Below, in pieces: positions 1 to 13,691 of a stretch of DNA of 64,000 nucleotides. The DNA is taken from NCBI RefSeq assembly GCF_964355755.1, contig NC_092677.1:28056101-28120100 (forward strand), in the 5' to 3' direction. The notes beneath the pieces are model-generated. The model had not been told where the DNA came from. It did not search any database and saw nothing but the letters and a program-made list of their open reading frames with translations. Each line of letters starts with the position of its first letter. Within the stretch, counting starts at the first letter, position 1. Both the position numbers and the translations under genes were made by a program. Origin of the DNA: Antedon mediterranea. Taxonomy: Eukaryota; Echinodermata; Crinoidea; Comatulida; Antedonidae.

Positions 1-1819
1 ACTCCCAAAAGCATCATACTATATTGTGTGTTGTAGGACAATTACAGTACTTTTTTTCATGATTCTCATACTAGTGTCACTCCCAAAAGCATCATACTGT
101 ATTGTGTGTTGTAGGACATTTACAGTACTCTTTTTCATGATTATCATACTAGTGTCACTCCCAACAGCATCATACTGTATTGTGTGTTGTAGGACATTTA
201 CAGTACTCTTTTTTATGATTCTCATACTAGTGCCACTCCCAACAGCATCATACTGTATTGTGTGTTGTAGGACATTTACAGTACTCTTTTTTATGATTCT
301 CATACTAGTGCCACTCCCAAAAGCATCATACTGTATTGTGTGTTGTAGGACATTTACAGTACTCTTTTTTATGATTCTCATACTAGTGCCACTCCCAAAA
401 GCATCATACTATATTGTGTGTTGTAGGACATTTACAGTACTCTTTTTCATGATTCTCATACTAGTGCCACTCCCAAAAGCATCATACTGTATTGTGTGTT
501 GTAGGACATTTACAGTACTCTTTTTTATGATTCTCATACTAGTGCCACTCCCAACAGCATCATACTGTATTGTGTGTTGTAGGACATTTACAGTACTCTT
601 TTTTATGATTCTCATACTAGTGCCACTCCCAACAGCATCATACTGTATTGTGTGTTGTAGGACATTTACAGTACTCTTTTTTATGATTCTCATACTAGTG
701 CCACTCCCAACAGCATCATACTGTATTGTGTGTTGTAGGACATTTACAGTACTCTTTTTTATGATTCTCATACTAGTGCCACTCCCAACAGCATCATACT
801 GTATTGTGTGTTGTAGGACATTTACAGTACTCTTTTTTATGATTCTCATACTAGTGCCACTCCCAAAAGCATCATACTGTATTGTGTGTTGTAGGACATT
901 TACAGTACTCTTTTTTATGATTCTCATACTAGTGCCACTCCCAAAAGCATCATACTGTATTGTGTGTTGTAGGACATTTACAGTACTCTTTTTCATGATT
1001 CTCATACTAGTGCCACTCCCAACAGCATCATACTGTATTGTGTGTTGTAGGACATTTACAGTACTCTTTTTTATGATTCTCATACTAGTGTCACTCCCAA
1101 CAGCATCATACTGTATTGTGTGTTGTAGGACATTTACAGTACTCTTTTTCATGATTCTCATACTAGTGCCACTCCCAACAGCATCATACTGTATTGTGTG
1201 TTGTAGGACATTTACAGTACTCTTTTTTATGATTCTCATACTAGTGCCACTCCCAACAGCATCATACTGTATTGTGTGTTGTAGGACATTTACAGTACTC
1301 TTTTTTATGATTCTCATACTAGTGCCACTCCCAACAGCATCATACTGTATTGTGTGTTGTAGGACATTTACAGTACTCTTTTTTATGATTCTCATACTAG
1401 TGCCACTCCCAACAGCATCATACTGTATTGTGTGTTGTAGGACATTTACAGTACTCTTTTTTATTATTCTCATACTAGTGCCACTCCCAACAGCATCATA
1501 CTGTATTGTGTGTTGTAGGACATTTACAGTACTCTTTTTTATGATTCTCATACTAGTGCCACTCCCAACAGCATCATACTGTATTGTGTGTTGTAGGACA
1601 TTTACAGTACTCTTTTTTATGATTCTCATACTAGTGCCACTCCCAACAGCATCATACTGTATTGTGTGTTGTAGGACATTTACAGTACTCTTTTTTATGA
1701 TTCTCATACTAGTGCCACTCCCAACAGCATCATACTGTATTGTGTGTTGTAGGACATTTACAGTACTCTTTTTTATGATTCTCATACTAGTGCCACTCCC
1801 AACAGCATCATACTGTACA
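1..1819. repeat. 78-bp tandem repeat array (about 23 copies)
   Basis: The unit is 78 bp (for example copies start at 1 and 79) and runs from the left edge to about 1819, so the array may continue outside the window. Copies differ by a few substitutions, such as cccaaaagc versus cccaacagc. Because 78 is 26 codons, one frame stays open on each strand for the whole array: a hydrophobic 26-residue repeat on plus and a hydrophilic one on minus. It lies inside the inferred third intron of the MTSS-like gene. I read the open frames as a by-product of unit length, not as genes. Confidence 0.95.
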
Positions 1820-4800
1820 TACAGTAAAATGTGTACAGTAATAATGCCCTGTACTGAGATAATCAAAGGATTTATCAGATTAGTTGCTCTATCTACTTCT
1901 ACAATAATATAACTACATAACAGGTTATTTTTACTAAAAATGAGAAAAAAAAATGTTTAGATTCCATATGCTGTGTAGACAATATGTTGGAACATTATTC
2001 ATAACATTAATGTGAACTGCACTTTTCCGTTCCAGAATGTTGGGTTTTATAGTTCACGGATTCCTTTAATATTATTAATACTGTCTGTATTTTGAAAAAA
2101 TAAAAAAAAATAAAGAAAAGTAGAAATATATTTCAAGTGATTTCTCTAGACATGCCAATTCATGCAAAAATAAAACTGCATTGTATATGAAAATGCCGCA
2201 ACACCTTTAATATCGTCAATTTATTCAGAGAGTTCGATAAAGATCAATAACTCCTTTAACACTTGATCAAATTCATTGAAATAATTCATCAGCTTGTTAA
2301 AATTTGAAAATTTAAAATGAGAACATAAACTACATTTGCAGAGAATGTTAATAAATTATGCAGAAAGGGGAAACATACATTCCAATTGGGAACATGGCCG
2401 AGACAGTTCATTTGTATCACATTCTGAGGTTGAGAAGACAAAGCATTAAGGGAGTGTCACAGATAGGTAGAATATTTGAGGAAATTCTCATCAAATGACA
2501 CAGGGATTTTCCCAAAGGGTGATAAACATGACCTAAGGGAATTTCCTAGGAAAATAAACAAGACCTGGGATTTTCCCATAGGGTGATAAACAAGACCCAG
2601 GGAGTTTCCTAGAGGGTAGAGTAATCGGAAACTTGAGATTAAAAATTTTCTTTAAAAGGTAATTACAAGAACTTCTGACCCACGAGTGTTCATTACATGG
2701 TATGTACATACGTCACGTCCCTAGGAATTGATATACTGGCGGTAGACTATTCATGATATTACAAGGTCAGAAGCCCCAAAGTGACTTTGTCAATCTGTGC
2801 AGAACTAATGTTATATGTTTGGGTTAGATTTAGTTAGAATCTAAACCTCAATGTCCATATAAAAATGAAATTATCAAAAGTATACAATATAATATATTAT
2901 ATTATCTAATTCACTAGGTTTTGCCAATTTTCTGCTAAGATATTGTCAAGAGATTGATCAATACACTTTTATTGGACAGCTCATTGGACAGCACACAATA
3001 TCATTATTTCAATGAGAAACAAATTTACTAAACTCCTCCTACATTTTGCAGTTTGGTAGTCATTTCCTGACCTACAAACTTGTCTTTTTGTCAGCATATT
3101 GGGATGTTATTGTTTTGAATACAACAGGGTTTGTTTTTGTAAGACTGGAACAGCCAGCACCAAACTGTGTGTTGAACTATTCAACTTAGTTTGTCAATTT
3201 TAAGTATCTGTACAGTCTTTCTTCCAGAAAACTTAGCAATAAAATTGATCAAATTTAATACCACCATGGAACCAGTGGCGTAGTGGCTAAACCCACGTGA
3301 CCCAGAGCATGAGAAGCTTACTGTACAGTAATGCAGCTACTGTATCCAGCGATTGAGGGATTTTTTAGGTTGCTATAACCAGGGGCATTTTCCCCTTGTG
3401 TTACACCACTGCATGGACCAGAATTACTGTAGATGAGTCTACCTACTGTACAGACTACCTACAGCTGTATTGTGCTGGGCGGTGCAGAAAAAAATGAGAG
3501 GGTATTACAGTAAGAGAGCCTCTGGATTCACCCTAGTAACTAACTACTATTACTAAGTACTTTGAATCTTGAAATAATAAACTTTATAGTAATTTTATAT
3601 GTTCAACCTCTGGATAAACTCTGGTACCTAATGCCTCAGGCTACTCTATTATACACCTGAAATGTACAATTGTTGTACAATACCTATTTTTGGGCAAATA
3701 ACAATGTCACCAACCTTAAATCGCTATAATGGGTTCTCCTTTGCACTATAATAGTACAGCATATTTACTCTACAATTTAAAAGCGTATACTGTACTAATT
3801 ACAGTACAGTACATCCTCTATGATTGCATTGTAACTTGTAAGGCAATTGTTCTCCTTTTTTTTCAGATCATTGATATGTCCACAGAGGAAAGAAATATTT
3901 CTTTGCTAGGGTACTGTCTAAACTTTTAAAAATTAAATTGGTTGGAGCAAATGCTTGCAAATGCAATATCTCATTTGTCATTGTAGGAACATTATGCTGA
4001 TGAGTACTATTTCTATACTTACTTTTTTTTAACATCAAATTAAAATATTCTACAAATTAAATATCCTGGTGAAATATATAACATGTTTAATGTATTGCAA
4101 TAACAAACCCTGATCATCAAATATGAATGTGGTGAAATAAATAAAAATAATGTCTTCATTAAAACATACATTTTAAACTGTAAATTATTACTTGAGTTTA
4201 TGTTAATAATCTTCTCTATCATCCCTCAGGTGACAAAAGAGCTTTTAGTAGCAGTGTGTACAAGTACTGTAGGTGGATGAACAAAGAGATTTCATTACTG
4301 TATATGGTTTACATTAGAGTCTATAAACAGTACAGAGGTAAAGCTATCTAACATCACAAAGGATAATAAATTACACGCTGCTGCAACATAAATTATGTAA
4401 ATATTATCGGTTTATTGATATTTAAAAAAATTAAATATTTAAACAAGAAATCTCTAGAAAGAATGTGACTTTTTTTATTTAGTTAGAATTTTTAATAGTT
4501 ATTGATTATTTTATTTATCTTTTTACAAATTGTCCTCTTACAGTATTATAATTTCAGTTAATGGATATTCTGTTCTGCTGATATATATGTGTATAGTACA
4601 TTTGTTTTAAACTCACACTCTAGGCATTACTACACTAAACACACTTTGATATTAGGTCTACAGTTTACAGTACCATTAGGAATTGATCGAGTTTTATGAA
4701 ACATAAAATTCTAATATTATTTTATTGGTGATAAACATGACAGCTGGCTAAAATGACATAATACTGGAATATCAAATAAGAAATTTACCTGTCAAAAATA

Positions 4801-6197
4801 TTACTACATTATCATAGCAAAATGCAATAGGTAATTATGTTGAGAAGTATAGCACATTTCAGTGTACAGTGAAGACTATTCCAACAAGACCATGGAAAAC
4901 ATTTAGTGATTTCACCACAATCATTGAACATTATAATTATCACAAATGGAACATGGTATCAACTATCAGTATTATTAATCAATGATTTGAGTAATTTCTA
5001 ACTAGGCCTACTGTAGATGTTGAACCAACATTATTATGAGTCTCCTTGAAAAAAAAATTATAATCTATATTTAAATCTGTAAATTTATATAAAAATACAA
5101 TTCAAAACAAAGATTCACTGTACTATTCACATCTCCAGAATATAAAAAATAAAATGGGCAGTCGCATGCATTGTTGAATTTCAATACATCAAAGTTTAGA
5201 TTGTTGAATAGATACCAAAGAATTAGACAATACAAACGCTTTAAAAAGTACAATATTGTATCAAAAGAAAGAGAACATCACTGGAGTACAACCAGCCTCT
5301 CAAAAATATTAAGAAATAATAGTATAACTTTGTTAAAATAAAAAATATGATCTAAACTTGAGTGATTTTGTACAGTAATGCATTAATCATATTGTTCTAA
5401 AAAGAACAAATTCCGACAAACAACAACAGCAGTTTCTCATAATCCTGATAAATGTACTGGAACCGAGCAAGTTTGGTGGAAACACAGATCAGCAATGAGA
5501 TTCTGTGCAAAATTTAACATGAATATTTTGAAGCCCGACATGGAAGTCTTAAGACGCTTGACGCCAATTTGATTTGAAGAGCGTATCCTAAATTTTAGTG
5601 ACAACTTATACTACTGTATACAGTACAGTTAGTTGAATAATAATTATTATTGAGGATAATATTATTAATAAATTGTCTTACGAAAATTTCTGTCATAAAA
5701 AAACTCAATAACCTACCGTTTTGTAGAATACTTATCCAATTCCATAGGTAGTTAAATTAAATTAATAAACTAATAATTATTAAGAAGTTCTTAATCTTTT
5801 ATATTTTTATTAATGTTATCCAGAATAAAATTTATGGTACAGTAAAATATGAAAAATGTTACTAAAATTATTTAAAAAATCAAATAGATAACGTTACGAA
5901 AATACAATAATTCTGGAGTAATTCCATTATTTATACATGGATAGGCTAAATCAGGATATTATGGCTTATGACATCACAAATTATGAATGCTAATCAATAA
6001 ACATAACTTCCAAAATCCCACCTGGTGTACAGTACTAAAAAAAGACAGAAGAACATCGATTGAAAATATACAATACAACTACTGAAACTAATATTAGTAA
6101 TGGTTTAAGCAGCTTTGTTCTTATTGTAATAATTAAGAGTATAGTAGAATGGGAAACAGGTTCAAAGTTACCACCAAAAGTGACTGCAACTACAACC

Positions 6198-6335
6198 TTA
6201 AGCTCTGTCTACACTATCAAACTAGTTTGACAACAAAAGTGTGATGTGTCCATTTTCCACATATTACTGTAATGGTAGTGATATGACATCATAATATAAT
6301 TTTTGTCACATAAAGTTTGTCCAGACAGAGCTTTA
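6198..6335. mobile_element. MITE, CTCTGTCTACAC family, MTSS-like intron 3
   Basis: Full copy with ends ttaagctctgtctacac and ccagacagagcttta, and the tggtagtgatatgacatcat internal block. Confidence 0.8.
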
Positions 6336-9164
6336 GAACCAAACAAAAACATCTCCATACACTGGATTGAATTTTGGTAAAAATTATCTTTTATGACAGA
6401 AACCATCAACACATCATCAAAATACAGTATCTTGAGAAATTTTCATTTCATGTTTTTTTTTCTGACATAAATAAAGCATCACCAAAAAAAAAAAAAACAG
6501 TACAGATGTGCAAGGTAAATGCACTTAATGAATATACCAGCAGCATTCGTATTATTTAAGTACAGTGTTTCCGATCTTAACCATAAGCTGTTATTATATA
6601 TTTATATTCAAACAGCAGGGAATCGGTCTGCAACAGTAATTATTCATAAAACAGAAGGTCACATACAGTGCTACTACTTTAATATATTCTGAAGCGATCA
6701 AACTTAATCACCACACAAAGTCTTCTCTGTAATACACTGTACAGTAGTAGGCTACAGAAATGGTATTATTATTGATGATACATTATAATATTGTACTGTA
6801 CTGTCTACTACTGTATACAATACTGTACAGTACATTTACAGTTTAAATACTGTATACTGTACACAGAGATATAGAATCTTTCATTGCCTTTTCAATGCAA
6901 AAAAAACAAATAATACTGTAGTTCATTAATTTATTTGTAAATTTAATATACTGTAAATATCAACTTCATAAAAAATAAAACAAACTGGTGAAAATATTAT
7001 TTTTTTGTTTCAATTTGTTGTTTTTCATGAATTATGTAGGTTTACAAGTTTATATAGACGTCTGTGGTTTACTACCAGTATATTAATTATGTAAGATTGT
7101 AAACTTGATAGCATGTGGTATAATTAAGTCCATACTCAAAGTCCAGACATTGAAAACTAAGCAAAAACCTGTAACAATTTAAAGCCAGCTGGATAACAAA
7201 ATACACTAATAGTAATAATCATGAAAAAACTGCCTAGTGGTGTAAAATAGCAAACCGCAAAAGTAATTTATACATAAAAAATGCTGTCTAACATTATACA
7301 CATGTACTGTACTTGGTTGCATGCTAAAACCAACTGCTGGGTACGATACAGATACTGTAATTATAATGTTGCTTCATTGTTTATTTCTTATTCATAATTC
7401 CTTGTGAATACCTCTTCTATGAAAATTAAAATGACACTGAAAGGTAGTTCAATTGTATCATTAAAAGTAACGAGTTTTATTTTGTTTAAACTCAAGGCAA
7501 TATGTAAGTCTGAAACAAATTTTAAAACATACAGTAATAACTAATACATTCTACACTGGTGAGTATTATTAACTGTTATGTTTTCTGACAGTGTTCAAAT
7601 GAATTCAGAAAAGATATTATACGAATAATACACGAGTAATGCTTTATTTGCTATGAAAGGCAGATTCATTAAGATATTCTCCCAAGGGAATTGAATCTCT
7701 GTACAAAACAGATCTTCAATTTGATGAAATTTGTATGCATAATTTACCCAAGGAAAATGGAGTTAATATACAGTACTCTGTCTTTCAAGTCAAGTAGTAA
7801 ATTATTATTTTTTAATAAACAACTGTATTTATGTGTGAGTAAGGTTTACATAAATATAGTTTGTAGTTGACAAAATGATGTTCATAAATTTAATGCAATG
7901 AATTTCAATGCGGAACAGATGCTTTGTATTGAATGTTGATGGAGGAAATTTGAATATTATCAAGGTAATATTTAAGAAGTGGAAACTAACGATCACTAGG
8001 AATTTGTAATAAAAGTCATCTCTATCCATTAAAAATCACTTTGTTGCTATGATATTAATGGAATTCATTTCCCTTTTATATCGACGTTTTAGAAAATTAA
8101 CTAAATAAAGAAAACGAAATGCTGTTTTATTTTAAATTTGACAAGGTTTAATATTTTGTAATAAAGATCTTCCTGCCAGTGACTGTAAGATTGACATAAA
8201 GTCAATTATTTTAAGATCAGAACTTACCAAGCCAATAAAGTATTAGTAAGTACAGTAAAAACATGTTTTTAGAGAAAAGTCTGTCTACTGTATAAACACA
8301 GAGTCAACACCTCCAATACAGGAGTTCTCTGGTAATTCTAATGTGTTTGTTATTGGATGGTAACAAACAGAATTTGGGACATTTTGGATCTCATGAAAAC
8401 TCTGGTTTTAGGAAACTTTATGGTTTTTAGAGTGGCATTTGGAAAGTCGATTGTACAAGGATTATTTGGTTAACCACAAACACACAGTTTTACTACCTGT
8501 TCAAGTGCAAATCCTTAACATAACATGCAAGATTTTGTAAATGTTTCGGATTAAATGCATAGGCCTAATTCACACTTTTCAACAAACTATCAATATCTAG
8601 AAATCATAGACACACAAGAATTTGGTGGAAAAGTTTGAGCGTGAATGATAAAGCATTGTATTCACTTCCTGCAGAGTTTAATGAAGTGTGAATGTACCAT
8701 TGTGATGTGCTGTATAACTAGAAGCAACAAAGGGTTTCACAGGTTGAATTTAGCAGGTCATGATAACAAGCATTAACAACCGATTGTTATACTATACAGT
8801 ACCAGTTATACCATGGACTGAGCAATGGTTATACTAATAGGTCCATGGTTATACTATACTAGAATACATTTTACTGTGTTTAAGAATCATTAAAAGGGTC
8901 ATGATATGGGCAAAATTCATGGGAAAGATATTCCTTACAAGTACACATCTTCTCTCTACCCCAAGCACCCCTTTAAAGTACTGTACTGTATGTTTAATTT
9001 GATCTCTACTCTTAAGTTTGTCCAGACAAATGATTTGACCAACTTTTGCCTTTAAGGAAGGTAGACAAATGTTAGTACTGTACATTCATTATTGACTTTA
9101 CTGTAATTTTTAAATAAGATTTTTTAATTAAATCATCCTATAAGTTTTACTATAACATCGCAAT

Positions 9165-9240
9165 ACCATGAAAGGCCCAGTAGTCAATGGTAAGGACATG
9201 CATGGATATCAAGCAGAAGGTTCCGATCTCACAGATTTCC
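9165..9240 (+). repeat. Possible tRNA-derived SINE fragment
   Basis: The stretch contains an A-box-like tagtcaatggtaagg followed by a B-box-like ggttccgatctca at tRNA-like spacing. The match to Pol III promoter boxes is imperfect and no full cloverleaf was found, so this is a weak call. Confidence 0.3.
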
Positions 9241-9336
9241 TCATCTCTTAAAATTAATTAACTAATATATTTCAGTATATCATCAGGGGGGTTTAGAATT
9301 TCTTGTACAATAAGCCTGTAAATAGTAACAACATAC

Positions 9337-11778
9337 CTCTAGCGTTAGTTGCAGAATCTGCAATCTTCTGGAATGATTCAAGCCAAGCTGACATGGCTAT
9401 AATGGTCGCTCTACAAAAAACAAACAAACAGTTTATAATCAAACCTAAAATCAATATCAATTTTGTTAGCTACTGTATACTTATTTTTTCAAAGATTAGT
9501 TTTTTCAATCTCATGAAATAGCAAAACAGTTTTTATTATAGTTTTGAGGTTTTCTTGTGATGTTCTAAACCACTGGGCTATGAAAATCTGTCAGTAAAAC
9601 AATTTGCAGTAAGTCAAGTCAAGTCAAGTCAAGTCAAGTATCATTTATTATCATTTGTTTTAGGAAAAACATAGAAATTCTGTTTGCTCTGTTGGCGGAG
9701 CACAATATCCAACGGACACAACACGAACTCAAAAACAAAAACATTACAAAAAAAAGTGTCTACATCATATTTAAGGCTCTAATAGATCCTGGAAAGAAAC
9801 TATTTGTAAATCGTGCCTTATTGGCCTTAATAGAACGAAATCGCCGACCGCTGCGCATCAACTGGAACATACTAGAGGCCGGATGAAATTGATCATCTTT
9901 GATAGCCACTGCCTTTTTCAGAAGACGATCCGAAAATATGTTCTCCAAAGGCAGTTGTGCAGATCCAATTATACGCGATGCGGTCTTGACTATTCTATTT
10001 AGGTCACGCTTTTCATTTTCGGTAGCGCTACCGAACCATACCGTTAAAGAATACGTTATTACACTCTCTATAACTGACCTATAGAAGGACGACATTATTT
10101 CAGAGTTTATACCAAATGATTTAAGTCTACGTAGGAAGTAGATTCTTCTTTGGGCCTTTCTAATAATGTTACGTGTGTTAATATGCCACTTCAGATCATT
10201 TGAAATATAAATACCCAAGAATTTAAATTCTTCTACAAACTCAACTGATATACCATTAATAAATATTGGATATTTGACATTAAGTGATTTACGGAAGTCT
10301 ACAACCATTTCTTTAGTCTTAGATACATTCAAGAACAGATTGTTTTCGTTACACCAGTCTACAACTCGTTTAACTTGGTTGCGATAATTAGACTCATCAC
10401 TGTCATCATTGATTAGACCTACAATGGTAGTATCATCCGCAAATTTAGCGATATGACAGTTACTGTAGTAGGTAACACAGTCATAGGTAAGTTGTAATGG
10501 TCAAGGTGGATTAAGAATAAAACCAATGACATACAACCATTTCTATTTTATCTCTAAAATCAAAGGTGATCAACTAATTAGGTTACTGTAAAAAGCATTG
10601 TATGTCAAGTTTGGTTAATAGTGTTAAACTTGTTCCAGTTGAGATAGTGTGAGTGCTTGAGTTGAGAACAGAAAGTTTGTGTCAAAATCCATTGACCTTC
10701 ACTTAGGTCAAGTCTAATGGTCATCCTACCTTTTGTTGTCAAGTTAAAATTCTGATTACAAGAAGAATGTAAATAATTTGACTATTGTTCAGAAGATTTG
10801 TTAAAAAATTGCTCACAAATAGTTTCCAATGAAAAGATATTACTACAGTATATCTTATGTACCTTGCCAATGAAAAGTTCACCATAATTAGCATGTACTG
10901 TACAGTATTTGCATCATGTGTAAAATAAGTACAGACTCTGCACTTTTTTCCATTAAATGTTGTAGTTGTTTGACTGCGCCATAGTTTGTGAGGCGAGTGC
11001 CATCATTCCAAAGGTGAAGCGCCTCAAACAAATAAACATGGATTGGGTGCAATAAAAAGAAAAAAAAAATGTTTTCGTTTTACAAATTGTATTATAAATG
11101 TCTTACTTATATTGTGTGTGTAACTTAGCAGTTTTGCTGATAAAATCCTCCCATAACGGCGTACCATTCTATAGAAGAAAAAAGTAGGTAAATGTTATTG
11201 ATGTGCTGTACACAGTTTACTGTAATTAAATTAATAAGTAGGCACTTAATATCTTGGTTTTTTCCTCTGCAAAAAAAAATACAAATTAAAAAAGTTATAT
11301 TTTTAATATAAATTTATTATAAATTAAAATCTTGTCCAATAATTTCTGTAAAAGTAGACATCATACACGCTGTGATTGTTTCTCATGATCTAGGCTACTA
11401 CAGACAGTTAATAGTAGTAGGCGTATATTTATAGAAGACTGTATCGACATTGTATGTATCGTACGGTAGAGCACTAGTGGCACTACTGCAGAGCAGTGCT
11501 AGAGTAGGCCTAACTAAAATTAGCTAGGTAGGTACTAAACTGTAGGCCCATTCAATTCATATTTTTTATTAGATTTTTTTTTTATTTGGCATAGCCTAGG
11601 CCTAGGACCTAGCCTAGGCCTAGGCTATAGGCCTACCAATTAATTTACACAATCATTATCATTTAATATATTAATTTTAATATTTAATAAGTTTAAACTA
11701 CACTACCTTCATATCATTTATAATGGCTTGAAATAAGCCACCTAAAGCACTGCAATCTCTTTCAATTGTAGCCTCCAT
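9337..11778 (-). CDS. MTSS1: MTSS1/MTSS2-like I-BAR protein, 5' part (three coding exons)
   Basis: Coding exons on the minus strand are 11707-11778, 11107-11168 and 9337-9410, each with GT-AG junctions. The ATG at 11778 opens MEATIERDCSALGGLF, the typical MTSS amino terminus. Exon 2 gives LWEDFISKTAKLH and exon 3 AWLESFQKIADSATNARG, the first helix of the IMD/I-BAR domain. Family members bind PI(4,5)P2 membranes and actin and bend membranes outward at protrusions. The remaining I-BAR helices and the carboxy-terminal WH2 region are not in the window; the intron after exon 3 exceeds 9.3 kb. I cannot tell MTSS1 from MTSS2 (vertebrates have both; an invertebrate may have one pro-ortholog). Transcribed in the same direction as VAC14, whose stop lies 2.3 kb upstream of this start. 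Confidence 0.88.
9611..10500 (-). mobile_element. 5'-truncated CR1/L2/Rex1-type LINE (reverse transcriptase C-terminus)
   Basis: The minus strand reads KFADDTTIVGLI (the RT catalytic FADD box) near 10440. An open frame follows down to 9760 containing NVSKTKEMVVDFRK, TVWFGSATENEKRDLNR and SGRRFRS, the conserved C-terminal block of CR1/L2/Rex-like elements. It ends at a pentanucleotide tail, (aagtc)n on plus at 9611-9640, as expected for a LINE 3' end. The endonuclease and most of RT are missing, so it is a dead 5'-truncated copy. It lies in MTSS-like intron 2 in the same orientation as the host gene. The 9760-10332 frame is intact, hinting at a fairly recent insertion. Confidence 0.85.
11588..11640. 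repeat. Cluster of AGGCCTAGGCCTA palindromes
   Basis: Overlapping copies of the palindromic words cctagg and aggcct are packed into about 50 bp inside MTSS-like intron 1. Similar clusters occur near 61020-61140 and 61300-61330. Function unknown; most likely a low-complexity sequence typical of this genome. Confidence 0.6.
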
Positions 11779-12439
11779 TGTTTTATAATTATCAGTAGGC
11801 CTAGAGTTTATAAACACAGGTTAGTTTAGACGGTATAGACTGCCTTCAGCAGCCGAGCGTGCGAAGAGTCTCCGCTGCTGTGTGCGGCAGGCCGAAATGA
11901 AAACACAAAGTTATCTCGTATAAAACCGTTCAAAAACAAAGTATAAAACGGCGTTCATAACCCTATAATATATCCAAAATTAATGTCATCGTAAATATAT
12001 AATCCACAAAAACAACCAATGTAGTAATGTCCAAAAGTAAATGATATAATTCACACCTTCCTCTCTACAACAACATTAGTCGTCTGCTAGCTTCGCGCGG
12101 ACACACAAAAAGTGTTCACATTGTATTTTTACAATTTCAATTCAGTCTTTGTATTTTAGCACCCTGCAGAAAATAGTCACGTGGGAAAATACTCTGTTTT
12201 CATTGGAGAGAATCAACTTTTCAGACAGTTAGTGAACCTTATCACTGAACTTCAGTACAGTGAATATTGTTTTATTATTATTCTTGAATATAATATTAGA
12301 TAATTCCGAATCCAGATAACCTGTTAGATACTGTAATGAATTTGAAAAATGCTTTTTGTAACTTCGATATTTTATGTTTCATCCAGAGTGTTATTCTTAG
12401 TGTTGTAACTTTCAACTGTGTTGTTTGGTACAATTATAG

Positions 12440-12872
12440 TCTTGAGTGCTAATGAAAAAGAAACTTGACCGTACTATGAAAACTGCTAGTAAAATAATAG
12501 GAAGGAATGTCAATGTTATTGACGCAGTTTACAGGCGCGATGTTATTAGCCAAGTTAAGAAAATAATGGAAGATAACTCACACCCATTGAATGATAAATA
12601 TGTTGTTAATAAATCAGGTAGAATTCGTCCTTTAATGTGCAATACCACTCGATGTAGGAAATCATTTGTCCACAACTCTATTCATGTTTCCAACACTACA
12701 TTCCAAAGATAGTTTGTTTACTTGTTTACTACTGTAATAGTTTTAATGTATTGTATTGATATTCTTAATGTTTTATATATTGTATGTGTTTTTAAGCATC
12801 CAGGAAAACCAATTTCATGTTTGCCTTGTTGTGTTCATGACAATAAAGATTTATCTTATCTTATCTTATATA
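12440..12872 (+). mobile_element. 3' end of a CR1/L2-type LINE
   Basis: The frame 12446-12712 encodes KLDRTMKTASKIIG, then DNSHPLNDKYVVN and SGRIRP, the same C-terminal block as the LINE at 9611-10500 but a different, diverged family. A 3' untranslated part follows and ends in aataaagatttatc with a (ttatc)n tail at about 12850-12870, a typical LINE 3' terminus. Everything 5' of the RT tail is missing. It lies between VAC14 and the MTSS-like gene. Confidence 0.75.
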
Positions 12873-13512
12873 CAAAAGCATGTTCTAAGACTTTTTGTTA
12901 TTTTGGTAACTCGAATTTTTGTATTTTTGTATAAATTTCTCAAAATAGTCTGGGTTCCACACGGAGTTTTGTCTTAATATTAGTAAAAAGATAAATATTT
13001 TGGCAAATATGGCGTTTCAGACAAAAATCGAAATAAAAACAAATAAATAAAAAAAAAGACAGACTTGGGGCAAGTCTATTCTCAAAAGAAAGCCTAGCAA
13101 AATACAAAATACTGAGAAAATCTTTAATTTAAAATTGAGGGCGGCAAACATAAAATTTACGCGATCGAAAGGATGCAGAAAGCCACAGAAGAAAAAAATG
13201 CGAGAGCAGAAACCTACAAAAGATAATACAGTCAGTACAGCTAGTACTTTAATATCTCAAAACAGCCTTTTTTATAAAATTCTTAGTCTTAGCATGTTAT
13301 ACATGAACAAAATACAGCATAAATTGTCATAATTTTATCAAAATATATTTTTAATTTAACTATTGAAATTATTTACTATTTATATTAATAAAGTATTTAC
13401 AATACTTGTAATGCGTTTGATAACATAAACTAAAAACAGTTTAAAAGGGCATACTTTTTTAATTACTAATTCATTATTTTATATGAATATGTATTGTATA
13501 TATAATTCACTA

Positions 13513-13605
13513 TAAAGCTCAAGTCAATCAAACTGTATGCGACAAAACAAATGTGTGTCCATTTATGGACATGATGATGTCATATCACTACCATATTTGG
13601 GTATA
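13513..13605. mobile_element. Half copy of the CTCTGTCTACAC MITE family
   Basis: It begins taaagctc and shares the internal gtccatttatggacatgatg and catatcactaccatattt blocks with the full copies, but only one recognisable terminal repeat remains. It lies downstream of VAC14. Confidence 0.5.
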
Positions 13606-13691
13606 TTACTATTATGGGTCCTGATGGGGTTCTACTGATAAAAAATAAAGAGACAATGCAGTGCAATACTAAATGTTTGTTTAGATTTTTA

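Larger units (their letters stand above)
1820..9336. other. Long non-coding stretch, inferred MTSS-like intron 3
   Basis: No exon of the expected next MTSS segment (the rest of the I-BAR helices) could be found on the minus strand here, so the next exons probably lie left of the window. The stretch is AT-rich with many TACTGTA/CTGTACAGTA motifs (dense at 6730-6860). It holds a degenerate short tandem repeat of a gggattttccc/gataaacaagacc unit at about 2500-2620, a dispersed repeat beginning agtggcgtagtgg at about 3285-3415, a MITE copy at 6198-6335, and a tRNA-like fragment near 9165-9240. Nothing else recognised. Confidence 0.5.

Noticed and set aside
1-1819. CRISPR-like repeat array
   Set aside because: Units are contiguous with no unique spacers, and the DNA is clearly animal; the same applies to the 34-, 19-, 57- and 47-bp arrays.
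26-1912. 628-codon plus-strand and 485-codon minus-strand open frames
   Set aside because: They are produced by a 78-bp tandem repeat that lacks stops in one frame per strand; there is no splice, start context or family similarity.
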